A stretch of 64,000 bases of DNA from Shimia biformata (GTDB lineage Bacteria; Pseudomonadota; Alphaproteobacteria; Rhodobacterales; Rhodobacteraceae), in assembly GCF_016888515.1 (NCBI RefSeq), contig NZ_JAFEJK010000003.1:1-64000 (forward strand), in the 5' to 3' direction. Every line of letters starts with the position of its first letter. The stretch's first letter is position 1. The position numbers and the translations under genes were made by a program. Below are positions 9,588 to 18,026 of the stretch, in pieces. The notes below the pieces were generated by a model. It saw only the letters and a list, made by a program, of their open reading frames with translations, was not told where the DNA came from and made no database searches.

Positions 9588-10829
9588 GTGACAGGATATG
9601 AAACCGCAAAGGCCCAGTTCGCGGACTGGGGCGTGGATACCGAGGCAGCAATCTCCGCGCTGAAAGAGATTCCGATCTCGATGCATTGCTGGCAAGGCGA
9701 CGATGTCGTCGGTTTTGAGAAAAAGTCGGGCAGTTCCGGCGGCGGCATCCAGGCCACCGGGAACCACCCCGGTCGTGCCCGCACGCCGGACGAATTGCGG
9801 GCCGATCTCGACTATGCCTACTCGCGCATTCCCGGCCGTCATCGGCTGAATCTTCACGCGATGTATCTGGACACGGATGAAAGTCCCGAGAGAGACGAGA
9901 TCGAGTTCCGCCACTTCGCGCCTTGGGTCGACTGGGCCAAGGATCAGGGCATAGGGCTGGACTTCAATCCGACCTTTTTTGCCCATGCCAAGGCCGACGA
10001 CAACCTGACGCTCAGCCACCCTGACAAGGGAATCCGCGATTTCTGGATCGAACATGGCAAGCGCACCCGTGAGATCGCAGCGCAGATGGGCGACGCGCTG
10101 GCCAGCCCGGTGGTGAACAACATCTGGGTGCCCGATGGCTACAAGGACGTTCCAATCGACCGCATGGCCGCCCGCGCCCGGCTTGAGGCATCGCTGGATC
10201 AAATGCTGGCGCAGAAGATTGACAAGAACCGGATGCTGGACGCGGTGGAAAGCAAGCTGTTCGGCATCGGGGTCGAGGCCTGCACCGTCGGCAGTCACGA
10301 ATTCTATCTCGGTTATGCGATCCGCAACAACACGGTGTTGTGCCTCGACATGGGGCATTTCCACCCGACCGAGAACATCGCCGACAAGCTGAGTTCGGTG
10401 GCCCTGTCGGTGGACGAGATCCTGCTCCATGTCTCGCGCCCGATGCGCTGGGACAGCGACCACGTCATTCTGCAGAACGACGACATCCTGATGATGGCGC
10501 AGGAATTGGTGGCATCAGATCTTCTGGGGCGCACCCATGTCGGGCTCGATTTCTTCGATGCCACGATCAGCCGCACCGCTGCCTGGGTGATCGGCACGCG
10601 CAACATGCAAAAGGCGCTGCTGCGTGCGCTTCTTTTGCCGATGTCCGAGTTGAAGGACGTGGAAAATGCGCTTGATTTCACCAGCCGCCTGATGCTGACG
10701 GAAGAGGCCAAGGATTTGCCGTTCGGCGCGGTCTGGGCGGAATTCTGTGCCCGGATGGATGTGCCCTGTGGAAAGGCGCTGATCTCGGATCTGGCGTCCT
10801 ATCAGTCCAAGGTTGCCGCACGAACCTGA
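9588..10829 (+). CDS. rhaA: L-rhamnose isomerase (RhaA type)
   Basis: A 413-residue isomerase converting L-rhamnose to L-rhamnulose. It follows the E. coli RhaA pattern closely: MHCWQGDDV near residue 32, GGIQATGN, LDFNPTFF, NIWVPDG, VESKLFGIG, LDMGHFHPTE, HVSRPMRWDSDHV and GLDFFDA, including the metal-binding His and Asp positions. The start is GTG with GGGGAGGAAG just upstream. It lies 23 bases after rhaD, so the two form an operon. Rhizobial loci are described with an isomerase called RhaI in this position; here the protein is clearly of the enterobacterial RhaA type. Confidence 0.93.
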   Translation: MTGYETAKAQFADWGVDTEAAISALKEIPISMHCWQGDDVVGFEKKSGSSGGGIQATGNHPGRARTPDELRADLDYAYSRIPGRHRLNLHAMYLDTDESPERDEIEFRHFAPWVDWAKDQGIGLDFNPTFFAHAKADDNLTLSHPDKGIRDFWIEHGKRTREIAAQMGDALASPVVNNIWVPDGYKDVPIDRMAARARLEASLDQMLAQKIDKNRMLDAVESKLFGIGVEACTVGSHEFYLGYAIRNNTVLCLDMGHFHPTENIADKLSSVALSVDEILLHVSRPMRWDSDHVILQNDDILMMAQELVASDLLGRTHVGLDFFDATISRTAAWVIGTRNMQKALLRALLLPMSELKDVENALDFTSRLMLTEEAKDLPFGAVWAEFCARMDVPCGKALISDLASYQSKVAART

Positions 10830-10844
10830 TCGGGGCGGCAACAA

Positions 10845-10887
10845 CGCGAACGGCAATTGCCAACTCCCCGTCAACGTGCCGTTCGCG
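10845..10887. terminator. Hairpin between convergent rhaA and amidohydrolase genes
   Basis: Perfect 11-base inverted repeat CGCGAACGGCA / TGCCGTTCGCG with a 21-base loop, 16 bases after the rhaA stop and 39 bases before the end of the opposing gene. There is only a weak T stretch afterwards, so it may act as a terminator for either strand or simply as a 3' stabilising hairpin. Confidence 0.55.
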
Positions 10888-10925
10888 CCATGCTCATCTT
10901 TTCGTCTGCGCTGATGCGTTTTGGG

Positions 10926-11876
10926 CTAGGCGTCAGAGAACCGAAAAACTCGGCTCGCTGTGTCGTGGAAAATCGAGCGAACCTCCGACTTGGAGCGATC
11001 GGCCAAGACCGTCTTCAACTGCTCGAATTGGCGCGATACGGGGCAATTCACAATCTCAACCGGCGCGTTTGATCCATAGAACACGCGGTCCGCGCCGATG
11101 CTGTCCAGAAGATGGTGAACAAACGGGGTCAGGGCGGTCGCATCCCAGGATTTGCTGACTGTCCACAAACCCGAAAGTTTGACGCACACGTTTGGCAGTG
11201 ACGCAAGTCTTGCAATACCACGACGCCAGCGCGCGGCATTGTCCGGCTGATCGGGCTCAAGCGTGCCAAAATGATCTACGACAATCTGTAGCTGTGGGAC
11301 CGAGTGCGCAAACTCGGCCAGTTCGTCAAGCTGGTCGGGGACCACAACCATCTCAAGGCACAGTTCCTGGTCGGCCAGGTATTGCGCAACGTTTCTGAAG
11401 ACTGGTGACTCAAGAACGCCTGATTCCGAAGCCACGCGCCACCTGCCGGCGTGATCCCAAGCTACCGGCGATCGCACGCCGCGCAGCGCTGGAAAGGCGC
11501 GGTGGCGATCAACAAGGTCGCGCGCGCCTTCTGACATCAAGTCCACGGCACCGACAATCGCCAGCGGCCAGCCAGATTGATCCGACACATCCTGCAGCCA
11601 CCGGGTTTCTTCCACGGGGTCCGTCGCACCGCAATGGGCCTCAACATGAACGCTGCCCGTCAGCTGCCGGTCCCCAAAGGCCGTACGATGCTCGTCTAAA
11701 AGATAGTCTCGCGCGATGCCGCGCTTGTCCCCAAACCGGGCGGCGGGCGCATCTGGCACCAGCCACCGATACGGGAAACGGTCGATTTGCCAAAGATGGT
11801 GGTGGCCGTCGATGATCGGCAGGTTGTCGAACAGGTCGTCAAAGCCAGATGACCGGGAGGGTTGGCTGATGTCCAT
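10926..11876 (-). CDS. Amidohydrolase (COG3618-like), probable sugar lactonase
   Basis: A 316-residue amidohydrolase-2 family protein resembling L-fucono/L-rhamnono-lactonases, which open the aldonolactone formed by a sugar dehydrogenase. The HxH metal motif lies in IDGHHHLW (H25, H27), VEAHCG and VDHFGT supply further candidate ligands, and strand 8 reads YGSNAPVE where many relatives have GSD, so an Asp is replaced by Asn. It is the last gene of a LacI-SDR-Gfo/Idh operon (13 bases after the SDR). A lactonase next to an SDR and an FAH hydrolase fits a non-phosphorylating deoxysugar pathway. The exact substrate cannot be read from sequence. Confidence 0.75.
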   Translation of the reverse strand: MDISQPSRSSGFDDLFDNLPIIDGHHHLWQIDRFPYRWLVPDAPAARFGDKRGIARDYLLDEHRTAFGDRQLTGSVHVEAHCGATDPVEETRWLQDVSDQSGWPLAIVGAVDLMSEGARDLVDRHRAFPALRGVRSPVAWDHAGRWRVASESGVLESPVFRNVAQYLADQELCLEMVVVPDQLDELAEFAHSVPQLQIVVDHFGTLEPDQPDNAARWRRGIARLASLPNVCVKLSGLWTVSKSWDATALTPFVHHLLDSIGADRVFYGSNAPVEIVNCPVSRQFEQLKTVLADRSKSEVRSIFHDTASRVFRFSDA

Positions 11877-11888
11877 TTACTGCGCAGG

Positions 11889-12617
11889 TCAATAAGTTGC
11901 CCGACCACCGGAAAGATCAAAGACTGACCCCGTGGTAAAGCTGTTCTCGGGTGAGCACAGCCAAACGATCATGGATGCCGCCTCTTCGAGTTCAAGAAAC
12001 CGCCCGCGCGGAATTTTCGACAGCATGTAGTCGATATGCTCTTGCTTCATCTGATCGAAAATTCGTGTGCGCGCGGCGGCAGGGGTCACGCAGTTTACGG
12101 CAATATCCATGTGCGCCAGCTCTTTTCCCAGCGACTTGGTCAATCCAATGACACCCGCTTTCGACGCCGAATATGCCGAGGCATTGGGGTTGCCTTCTTT
12201 GCCCGCAACCGATGCGATGTTCACGATCCGCCCGTATTTTGCCGAGATCATTGAAGGAACAATCGCGCGGTTGACATGAAACGTGCCCAACAAGTTGATC
12301 TCGGTAATCGCCTTGAACTCATCGACAGGATAATCGACCAAGGGTGCGTTTGACCCCGCAATTCCTGCTGAGTTCACCAGGATCGAAACCGGTCCACCCA
12401 GAGAAATTGTACGTTCTGCTGCGGCTTCCACGCTTTGCCAATTGCTGACGTCCACATGGCAGGCGAATGCCCCGTTGCCAAGTTCGGTCGCGGCCTTTTC
12501 TGCAAGATCCGTGTCCAGATCCCAGACTGCGACACGCACACCATTCCGGGTCAGTTTGTCAGCCACTGCCCGGCCAATTCCCTGCGCGCCGCCGGTTACA
12601 ACTGCCATTTGTTCCAT
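11889..12617 (-). CDS. Short-chain dehydrogenase (sugar or sugar-acid dehydrogenase candidate)
   Basis: A 242-residue classical SDR. It has the nucleotide motif TGGAQGIG near residue 9, NSAGIAG in strand 4, catalytic Ser in IASVAG and the complete active site YSASK. Asp in WDLDTD after strand 2 suggests NAD(H) preference. I start at the ATG at 12617 (MEQMAVV) because GGAG lies eight bases upstream, overlapping the preceding stop; the frame's longer extension is not supported. In fucose and rhamnose oxidative pathways SDRs act both on the free sugar and on the 3-deoxy-2-keto acid; either role is possible here. Confidence 0.78.
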   Translation of the reverse strand: MEQMAVVTGGAQGIGRAVADKLTRNGVRVAVWDLDTDLAEKAATELGNGAFACHVDVSNWQSVEAAAERTISLGGPVSILVNSAGIAGSNAPLVDYPVDEFKAITEINLLGTFHVNRAIVPSMISAKYGRIVNIASVAGKEGNPNASAYSASKAGVIGLTKSLGKELAHMDIAVNCVTPAAARTRIFDQMKQEHIDYMLSKIPRGRFLELEEAASMIVWLCSPENSFTTGSVFDLSGGRATY

Positions 12618-12621
12618 TGTG

Positions 12622-13677
12622 TCACTCCGCATTGACCATCTCGGCCAGTTTAATGTTGAAAGGGGTGCCTCCGGCATTTGACGAGCCGAGGATCGCGTGC
12701 ATCGCTTCAACCGCGCGGGCCCCGACATGCCCCGGGCTTTCGTTCTTCCCGCGTCCCAGCGCGATATCGACAAGGCGACCGGCGGGACCTTCGCAGCTGT
12801 AGGCCCAGGCACCCTTTGGCACCGTGGCTGTTTCGGTTTCACCGTTGCCAAGCTTCAGGGTCAACCGTTCGGTTTCGATGTCCAGCACGACGGACCCTTT
12901 CGCACCATAGAGACGAATGTCGACTTCAAAACCGTGACCGTCCGGGACGCCGCAACTGCCAGAGAAAACCCCGGTCGCTCCGTTTGTGAAACGCACAGAC
13001 GCGGCATCATGCAGATCGATGAAGGTAGGGGCGTCGAATGTCATGGACTGCACCTGTGCCGTTCGCAAATCGGTCAGCCAGAATAGCAATCCAAGCGCAT
13101 GAGAAAGCTGACCGTAAGCATAGCCGCCGCCTTGATCCGGGGATTCCCATGTCGAGCGGTCCGGTTGGATTGCGATGTGCTTCCAGCGCCCCATGCCTTG
13201 CCCCGAGAATATCCCGCGCGTGAAAGAGGCCATGTGGCAGACTACATGTTCGATTTCACCGATCCGGGAAATCATTTCGCGTGCTGCGTCCAGGCCGGGC
13301 TTGTAGTTCCAGCCATACGCAACCAGCAATTCGCGCTTTGATCCTTCCGCCACTCTGACAAGGTCCCATGCCTCTGCCGGTTCCAGGCACATCGGCTTTT
13401 CGACCAACACGTGGCATCCTTTTTCCAGGAAGGCTTTTGCCTGCTCATAGTGCAGGTCATGCGGGGACGCGATGACCGCGATGTCGACGTCGCGGTCAAG
13501 TACTTCGCGCCAGTTTTCCGTGGCGAAGGCGAAACCGAATTCCTTTTGAATCAAGTCCAACTCGGGCCGACCCAACCGGCACACGCTGTCCAGTTCCACC
13601 TCGGGCCGCGCCGCGAGAACTGGAATGTGCATGCGATAAGCAAAATGCCCCGCACCGATAACTGCTGCTTTTACCAT
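12622..13677 (-). CDS. Gfo/Idh/MocA-family oxidoreductase
   Basis: A 351-residue NAD(P)-dependent oxidoreductase. The N-terminal Rossmann motif is VIGAGHFA (residues 6-13), and the family EKP motif (VEKPM) lies near residue 95; the C-terminal half is the beta-sheet substrate domain with an HDAASVRF strand. I start at ATG 13677 (MVKAAVI), since the upstream residues look like out-of-context translation. Members oxidise or epimerise sugars, inositols or sugar acids. It sits between the LacI regulator and the SDR, so it probably handles the sugar imported by the divergent transporter, perhaps as its first dehydrogenase. Confidence 0.78.
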   Translation of the reverse strand: MVKAAVIGAGHFAYRMHIPVLAARPEVELDSVCRLGRPELDLIQKEFGFAFATENWREVLDRDVDIAVIASPHDLHYEQAKAFLEKGCHVLVEKPMCLEPAEAWDLVRVAEGSKRELLVAYGWNYKPGLDAAREMISRIGEIEHVVCHMASFTRGIFSGQGMGRWKHIAIQPDRSTWESPDQGGGYAYGQLSHALGLLFWLTDLRTAQVQSMTFDAPTFIDLHDAASVRFTNGATGVFSGSCGVPDGHGFEVDIRLYGAKGSVVLDIETERLTLKLGNGETETATVPKGAWAYSCEGPAGRLVDIALGRGKNESPGHVGARAVEAMHAILGSSNAGGTPFNIKLAEMVNAE

Positions 13678-13723
13678 TTGATCCGGTCTCCGAAATTGAA
13701 CGGCTTGGACGGGGCGAGGCGGT

Positions 13724-14743
13724 TCACGTGCTGCCCCTGATCTGCAGGCGATAGCCGACATCCTTGATCTGCTGTCTGGGCGCTGCGCCATTCAATCTGT
13801 CGATCAGCTGCGTCGCTGCCTGTTCACCAATTTCGCGTCCACGGATGCGAACCGTGGTCAGCGGGACCGGCAACAAGGCAGACAGGCTCAGGTCACCAAA
13901 TCCGGCGATGGCAACGTCGTCGGGGACAGAAACTCCGTGCGACATGCACCAAAGCATGGCGCCATGGGCGGGAAGTTCCGCAAGGAAAAACACGGCGTCT
14001 GGCTTGCGGTCACGGGCCATCAATTCGCGCAGAATAGGGCCGCCCGCCTCAATGGTCGCAGGGTTGTTGAATTCGACAATTGTATCCGGGCGGATCTCTC
14101 GACCGGCCTGTGTCATCGCGTCGATGAAGCCTCGTGTCCGGTCGGCGGCCTGGTCATTGTTGAGCGATGCGCCCCCAACCATCACAATTTCCTGGTATCC
14201 CTTTTCGATCAGGTAACGAGTCATCTCGGCGGCAGCGGCGTGGTTGTTGAAACCGACCGCGCTGTCGATCACGTTGTCACGCACGTTCCACGCCTCGACG
14301 ACGGGGCCGGGGAAACGGTCCAGAAGTCTGCGGGTTGCGTCAGTGTGTGAGAACCCGGTCAGGATGATTGCGTCCGCCTGGCGGGCGATGAATGTCCTGA
14401 CGGCCTCTTCTTCAAGTTCCGGCGACCAGTTGCTGACGGCCAACAGCATTCGCTGCCCATTCGGTTCGAGTGTCTTCGAAACCCCCTCAGCAAAATCGGC
14501 AAAAAGTGAACTGGCGAGAATTGGCACAACCACGCCAATCATGTCCGAACGCTGCGATACAAGAGAGCGGGCGGCGAGATTTGGGATATAGCCGATCTCG
14601 TCAATGGTCTTTTGTATCTTGTCGCGCGTCGCGGGGTGAACGGTATCCGGTTCTCGGAGCGCACGGGAAACGGTGATAAGCGACAGCCCCGCAGCGCTGG
14701 CCACGTCTTTGAGCGTCACTTTCTTGCCGACCTCATTCGCCAT
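13724..14743 (-). CDS. LacI-family transcriptional regulator
   Basis: A 339-residue LacI/GalR repressor. The N-terminal helix-turn-helix VTLKDVASAAGLS followed by LITVSRALREP and the hinge NLAARSLVSQRS are canonical. The C-terminal periplasmic-binding-like sensor domain has the GVVVPIL and DVAIAGFGDLSLS segments. It is divergent from the binding-protein operon at 14943 and heads the Gfo/Idh-SDR-lactonase operon, so it likely controls both through the 18-base inverted repeats at 14835-14893. Effector unknown, presumably the imported sugar or its acid. Confidence 0.88.
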   Translation of the reverse strand: MANEVGKKVTLKDVASAAGLSLITVSRALREPDTVHPATRDKIQKTIDEIGYIPNLAARSLVSQRSDMIGVVVPILASSLFADFAEGVSKTLEPNGQRMLLAVSNWSPELEEEAVRTFIARQADAIILTGFSHTDATRRLLDRFPGPVVEAWNVRDNVIDSAVGFNNHAAAAEMTRYLIEKGYQEIVMVGGASLNNDQAADRTRGFIDAMTQAGREIRPDTIVEFNNPATIEAGGPILRELMARDRKPDAVFFLAELPAHGAMLWCMSHGVSVPDDVAIAGFGDLSLSALLPVPLTTVRIRGREIGEQAATQLIDRLNGAAPRQQIKDVGYRLQIRGST

Positions 14744-14833
14744 GCGATTCTCACTTCCCCTGTGCCGCGCGCGCCGCTTTTGCGAGCCAGCCGGCGTTCA
14801 AAACAGATCAAAAACTCAGTTTTCGATTTTCAA

Positions 14834-14893
14834 TTGACATACGGGTATCATTGCATCTAGGTTCCGTCAATATCAAATGATACACGTATGTCA
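14834..14893. promoter_or_regulatory. Paired LacI-type operators with a TTGACA -35 element
   Basis: Two 18-base arms, 14835-14852 and 14876-14893, are inverted copies of each other with 17 of 18 matches and 23 bases between. Each arm is itself a rough dyad around ATAC-N2-GTAT, as expected of LacI-family sites. A perfect TTGACA (14834-14839) overlaps the first arm and is placed to drive the plus-strand transport operon, so repressor binding would block the promoter. Binding by the adjacent regulator is inferred. Confidence 0.65.
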
Positions 14894-14942
14894 TTCGATT
14901 CTCGGCGCCGCACAGGGCCGCGCCACAAACGGGAGGAAAACC

Positions 14943-16259
14943 ATGACTAACCCAATTAGCCGGCGCCGGTTCCTGGGCACCACGGCCGCAGCAGGGGCAG
15001 CTGCACTTGCCCCCCTGAACAGCGCGTTTGCCGCCTCGGGCGAGCTTTCGGTGTGGAAATTCGGTGGGACGCCGAATGAGGTCGAGCAGTGGGCCGGGCG
15101 CAATGATGCATTTTCAGCGGGTCACCCCGACATCAACCTGAACTACTCATACTTCAACGGGCAGATCCGCCGTCAAAAGATATTGGCGGGTTTCCAGACC
15201 AAACGTCTGGCCGACGTGATTATCGCCTTCGGTCAAGATATCCCGGAATTTGTCGGTTTCGACATGGTGCAGCCGCTGGATGACATTGCCGCCGACAAGA
15301 TCCCCGGCTGGAAAGACCGTATTGTTCCCGAGGTCATGAACTCGGGAATGCATGAGGGTAAGCTTTATGGCCTGCCGACCTACGTTGACATGGCCAGCTT
15401 CCTTGCCGTGAACCTAGATGCGCTGGAAGAGGCCGGTTTCGACCGTCCCCCGGCGACCTGGGAAGAGTTGCGTGAATACGCCAAGGCCATGACCAAGCCT
15501 GACCGTCCAGGTCTTGCTTTCCCGGCGACAACAGCACCTGTCGACATCAATATCTTTGAGGGCATCGCCTATGCCAATGGTGGTCGGATCTTCGACGAAG
15601 AGACCGGCAAGGTTACGTTGAATGACGCCGGTGTGGTTGATGCACTTCAGCTTTATGTCGATCTGATCGCAGACGGGTCGACGCCGGCGGCGACATCGCT
15701 GACAGAAACATTCTTCCGTGACACGGCGCAACTGTTCGGTCAGGGCCGCTCGGCGATGTGGATCGGCCTGTCGTGGCTGAACACCCCCTGGGGCGTGAAC
15801 GACGACGTTCGGTGGACCGGCGTGCCGATGCCGCGCCCTGATACACCATCCGGCAGCTATGCCCCGGTCAATGCGATCATGGATCCGACTGCCATCTTGA
15901 TGGTGTCGTCGCGTGCCAAGAACCCTGAAGCAGCTGTCGAGTACCTCGATTTCTGGTCTCAGGACGAGCAGTTGGAAATCTGGGGTGGTCAGCCCGAGGT
16001 CGCACGAATTCCCGCAGGCAAGGCCGCGTGGGACAATGCAGAGCTTGCCGAGGTCTGGCCGAATTGGGTCGAAGCCTACAACGCGGGTTCGTTGTTCGAA
16101 GGTGCTGCCCCGATGCCGCGTTTCATTGGCGTTTCGGCCATCGAATCCGCGCTGGGAACCGCCATTCAAGAGGCGGTCCTTGGCCAGAAAACGCCGCAGC
16201 AGGCGCTGGACGACGCAACAAAAGCAGCACAGGCGCAGATCGATCTGATCCGCGGCTGA
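14943..16259 (+). CDS. Sugar ABC transporter substrate-binding protein, Tat-exported
   Basis: A 438-residue extracellular solute-binding protein of family 1 (MalE-like). The N-terminus has a twin-arginine signal SRRRFLG followed by an Ala-rich core ending near AFA-AS (about residue 30), so export should be folded, via Tat. GGGAGGAAAACC precedes the ATG. It is the first gene of a transport-catabolic operon whose permeases and ATPase are at 16285-18026 and 19182-20252. The ligand is unknown; the enzymes in the operon suggest a deoxyhexose or a glycoside containing one. Confidence 0.88.
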   Translation: MTNPISRRRFLGTTAAAGAAALAPLNSAFAASGELSVWKFGGTPNEVEQWAGRNDAFSAGHPDINLNYSYFNGQIRRQKILAGFQTKRLADVIIAFGQDIPEFVGFDMVQPLDDIAADKIPGWKDRIVPEVMNSGMHEGKLYGLPTYVDMASFLAVNLDALEEAGFDRPPATWEELREYAKAMTKPDRPGLAFPATTAPVDINIFEGIAYANGGRIFDEETGKVTLNDAGVVDALQLYVDLIADGSTPAATSLTETFFRDTAQLFGQGRSAMWIGLSWLNTPWGVNDDVRWTGVPMPRPDTPSGSYAPVNAIMDPTAILMVSSRAKNPEAAVEYLDFWSQDEQLEIWGGQPEVARIPAGKAAWDNAELAEVWPNWVEAYNAGSLFEGAAPMPRFIGVSAIESALGTAIQEAVLGQKTPQQALDDATKAAQAQIDLIRG

Positions 16260-16284
16260 TCTGAACCAGCAAGCAAGGGGCTCG

Positions 16285-17172
16285 ATGACCATGCAAAACG
16301 ACCGCCTATTGGCGTATTTCATGATACTGCCCGTGGTGGCCGCCGTTCTGGCGTTCGTCATCGGGCCCACCTACAACGTGGGCACGCTCAGCCTGACGAA
16401 AATCGTCATGGGCCAAGAGCGCGGCTTTGGCACGTTCAGCAACTTCACCGCCCTGACATCGGATCCGGTGTTCTGGTTGGTGATGAAAAACACCGCGATC
16501 TGGATCCTTGGCGGCACGCTTATGTGCGTTCTGGTGGGGTTGGGTGTGGGGACCTTCCTTGCCATCGACAGCCGGATGACGACCGGGCTGCGCGCCCTGA
16601 TCCTTCTGCCGTGGGTCTTGCCTGACGTGGTGACTGCAATGGCATGGAAGTGGATGTTGCACGGGCAGGTCGGGATCATCGGTCAAACCCTGGAATCCAC
16701 TGGGTTGACCGAAGAGACGATCTCGTTCCTTGGGGATCCAAAGCTGGTCATGTGGACCCTTGTTGTCGTGCTGATCTGGCGCAAGATGCCGCTGGTCGCG
16801 CTGATCCTTTGTGCCGCTATCCGCTCCGTTCCCGATGATCAGATCGAGGCGGCACGTATGGATGGCGCCACCGCGTTCGAACGGTTCCGCTTCGTCGTCA
16901 TTCCCAACATCGCGTTTTCGCTGACCGCCGTAACTGTCATCTCGATGATCTGGATCACGGCTGAATTTGCCTTGCCCTGGATCATGACTGGTGGCGGGCC
17001 CGCCAACGCCAGCCAAATCATGGCGACCTACATCTATCAACAGAGCTTCGAGTTCTTCAATTGGGGCGTCGCGTCGGCCATGTCGGTCATCAATCTCGTG
17101 ATGCTGGCGTCGATTGTTGGTCTTTACCTCTACATTAACCGCCGCTCCTGGGCATCGGAGGGTTCGAAATGA
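16285..17172 (+). CDS. Sugar ABC transporter permease (MalF type)
   Basis: A 295-residue inner-membrane permease of the CUT1 class with six predicted spans. The EAA loop that contacts the ATPase is seen as EAARMDGATAFERFRFVVIPNI near residue 190 (described, not quoted in full elsewhere). It follows the binding protein by 25 bases with an AGGGG ribosome binding site and overlaps the next permease by four bases. Confidence 0.87.
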   Translation: MTMQNDRLLAYFMILPVVAAVLAFVIGPTYNVGTLSLTKIVMGQERGFGTFSNFTALTSDPVFWLVMKNTAIWILGGTLMCVLVGLGVGTFLAIDSRMTTGLRALILLPWVLPDVVTAMAWKWMLHGQVGIIGQTLESTGLTEETISFLGDPKLVMWTLVVVLIWRKMPLVALILCAAIRSVPDDQIEAARMDGATAFERFRFVVIPNIAFSLTAVTVISMIWITAEFALPWIMTGGGPANASQIMATYIYQQSFEFFNWGVASAMSVINLVMLASIVGLYLYINRRSWASEGSK

Positions 17173-18026
17173 ACGAGACACCCCGCACGCTTTATTGGTT
17201 GGCCCTCAGCCTGGTCGGTTTGGTCATCGCCATTTACATCCTGTTTCCGATCTTCTGGCTGTTCCTGGCTTCATTCAAGACACAGGCCGAGCTTGCAGCC
17301 CTGCCGATTTCGTTCTGGCCGGAAGCTCCGACGCTGGACGCTTACAAGGCGCTGTTCTCGCCTACACACCAGAAAGGACAGCTTCTGGACTGGCCGCGCC
17401 TGATCGGAAACAGCTTCTTCATCGCGATCAGTTCGACAATCTTGGTGGTGTTTTTCGGGACACTTGCTGGATACGCATTCGCCCGGCTCCACTTTCCCGG
17501 GCGTGACCTGATCCTTGGCGGTCTCCTCATCAGCCGCATGTTCCAGGGCGCCGCATTGCTTCTGCCGACCTACCGGCTGATGAGCATGATTGGCCTGCAA
17601 GACAGCCCCATCGGCCTTGTTCTCCTATACTCAGCTTTTGGTCTGCCCTTCGCGACTTGGATCATCGCATCTTCCTTGCGCGAAATCCCGCGTGAGCTTG
17701 AGGAAAGCGCGATGATGGATGGCGCAAGCCGTCTGCAGAGCATGGCACTCGTTGTTCTGCCGCTGGCGACGCCCGCGCTGATCACTGCCGCCATGTGGCA
17801 CTTTGTAGGCGCATGGTCAGAGTTCGCCTTTGCCTCGATCCTTCTGGAATCCAATGAGAACAAGACCGTGACCATCGGGCTTGCCAGCTTTGTCGAACTT
17901 TTCACCCTCGAATTCCAGTTCGTCGGAGCGGCAGCAACAATCGTCGCCTTGCCGATCATGCTCGTCTTCTTCTTCGGTCAGCGCTACTTCACGCGCGGCC
18001 TATTGGCGGGGGCGGTAAAAGGATGA
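17169..18026 (+). CDS. Sugar ABC transporter permease (MalG type)
   Basis: A 285-residue CUT1 permease, partner of the preceding gene. It has the MalG-like N-terminal span followed by a periplasmic loop, and the EAA-type loop EESAMMDGASRLQ near residue 180; the C-terminus RGLLAGAVKG is typical of MalG proteins. Start and stop codons overlap its neighbours by four bases (ATGA), so translation is coupled with the upstream permease and the downstream enolase-superfamily gene. Confidence 0.88.
   Translation: MNETPRTLYWLALSLVGLVIAIYILFPIFWLFLASFKTQAELAALPISFWPEAPTLDAYKALFSPTHQKGQLLDWPRLIGNSFFIAISSTILVVFFGTLAGYAFARLHFPGRDLILGGLLISRMFQGAALLLPTYRLMSMIGLQDSPIGLVLLYSAFGLPFATWIIASSLREIPRELEESAMMDGASRLQSMALVVLPLATPALITAAMWHFVGAWSEFAFASILLESNENKTVTIGLASFVELFTLEFQFVGAAATIVALPIMLVFFFGQRYFTRGLLAGAVKG

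Noticed and set aside
12618-12851. N-terminal extension of the SDR at 11889
   Set aside because: It overlaps the Gfo/Idh gene and reads as low-complexity shadow; a ribosome binding site supports ATG 12617.
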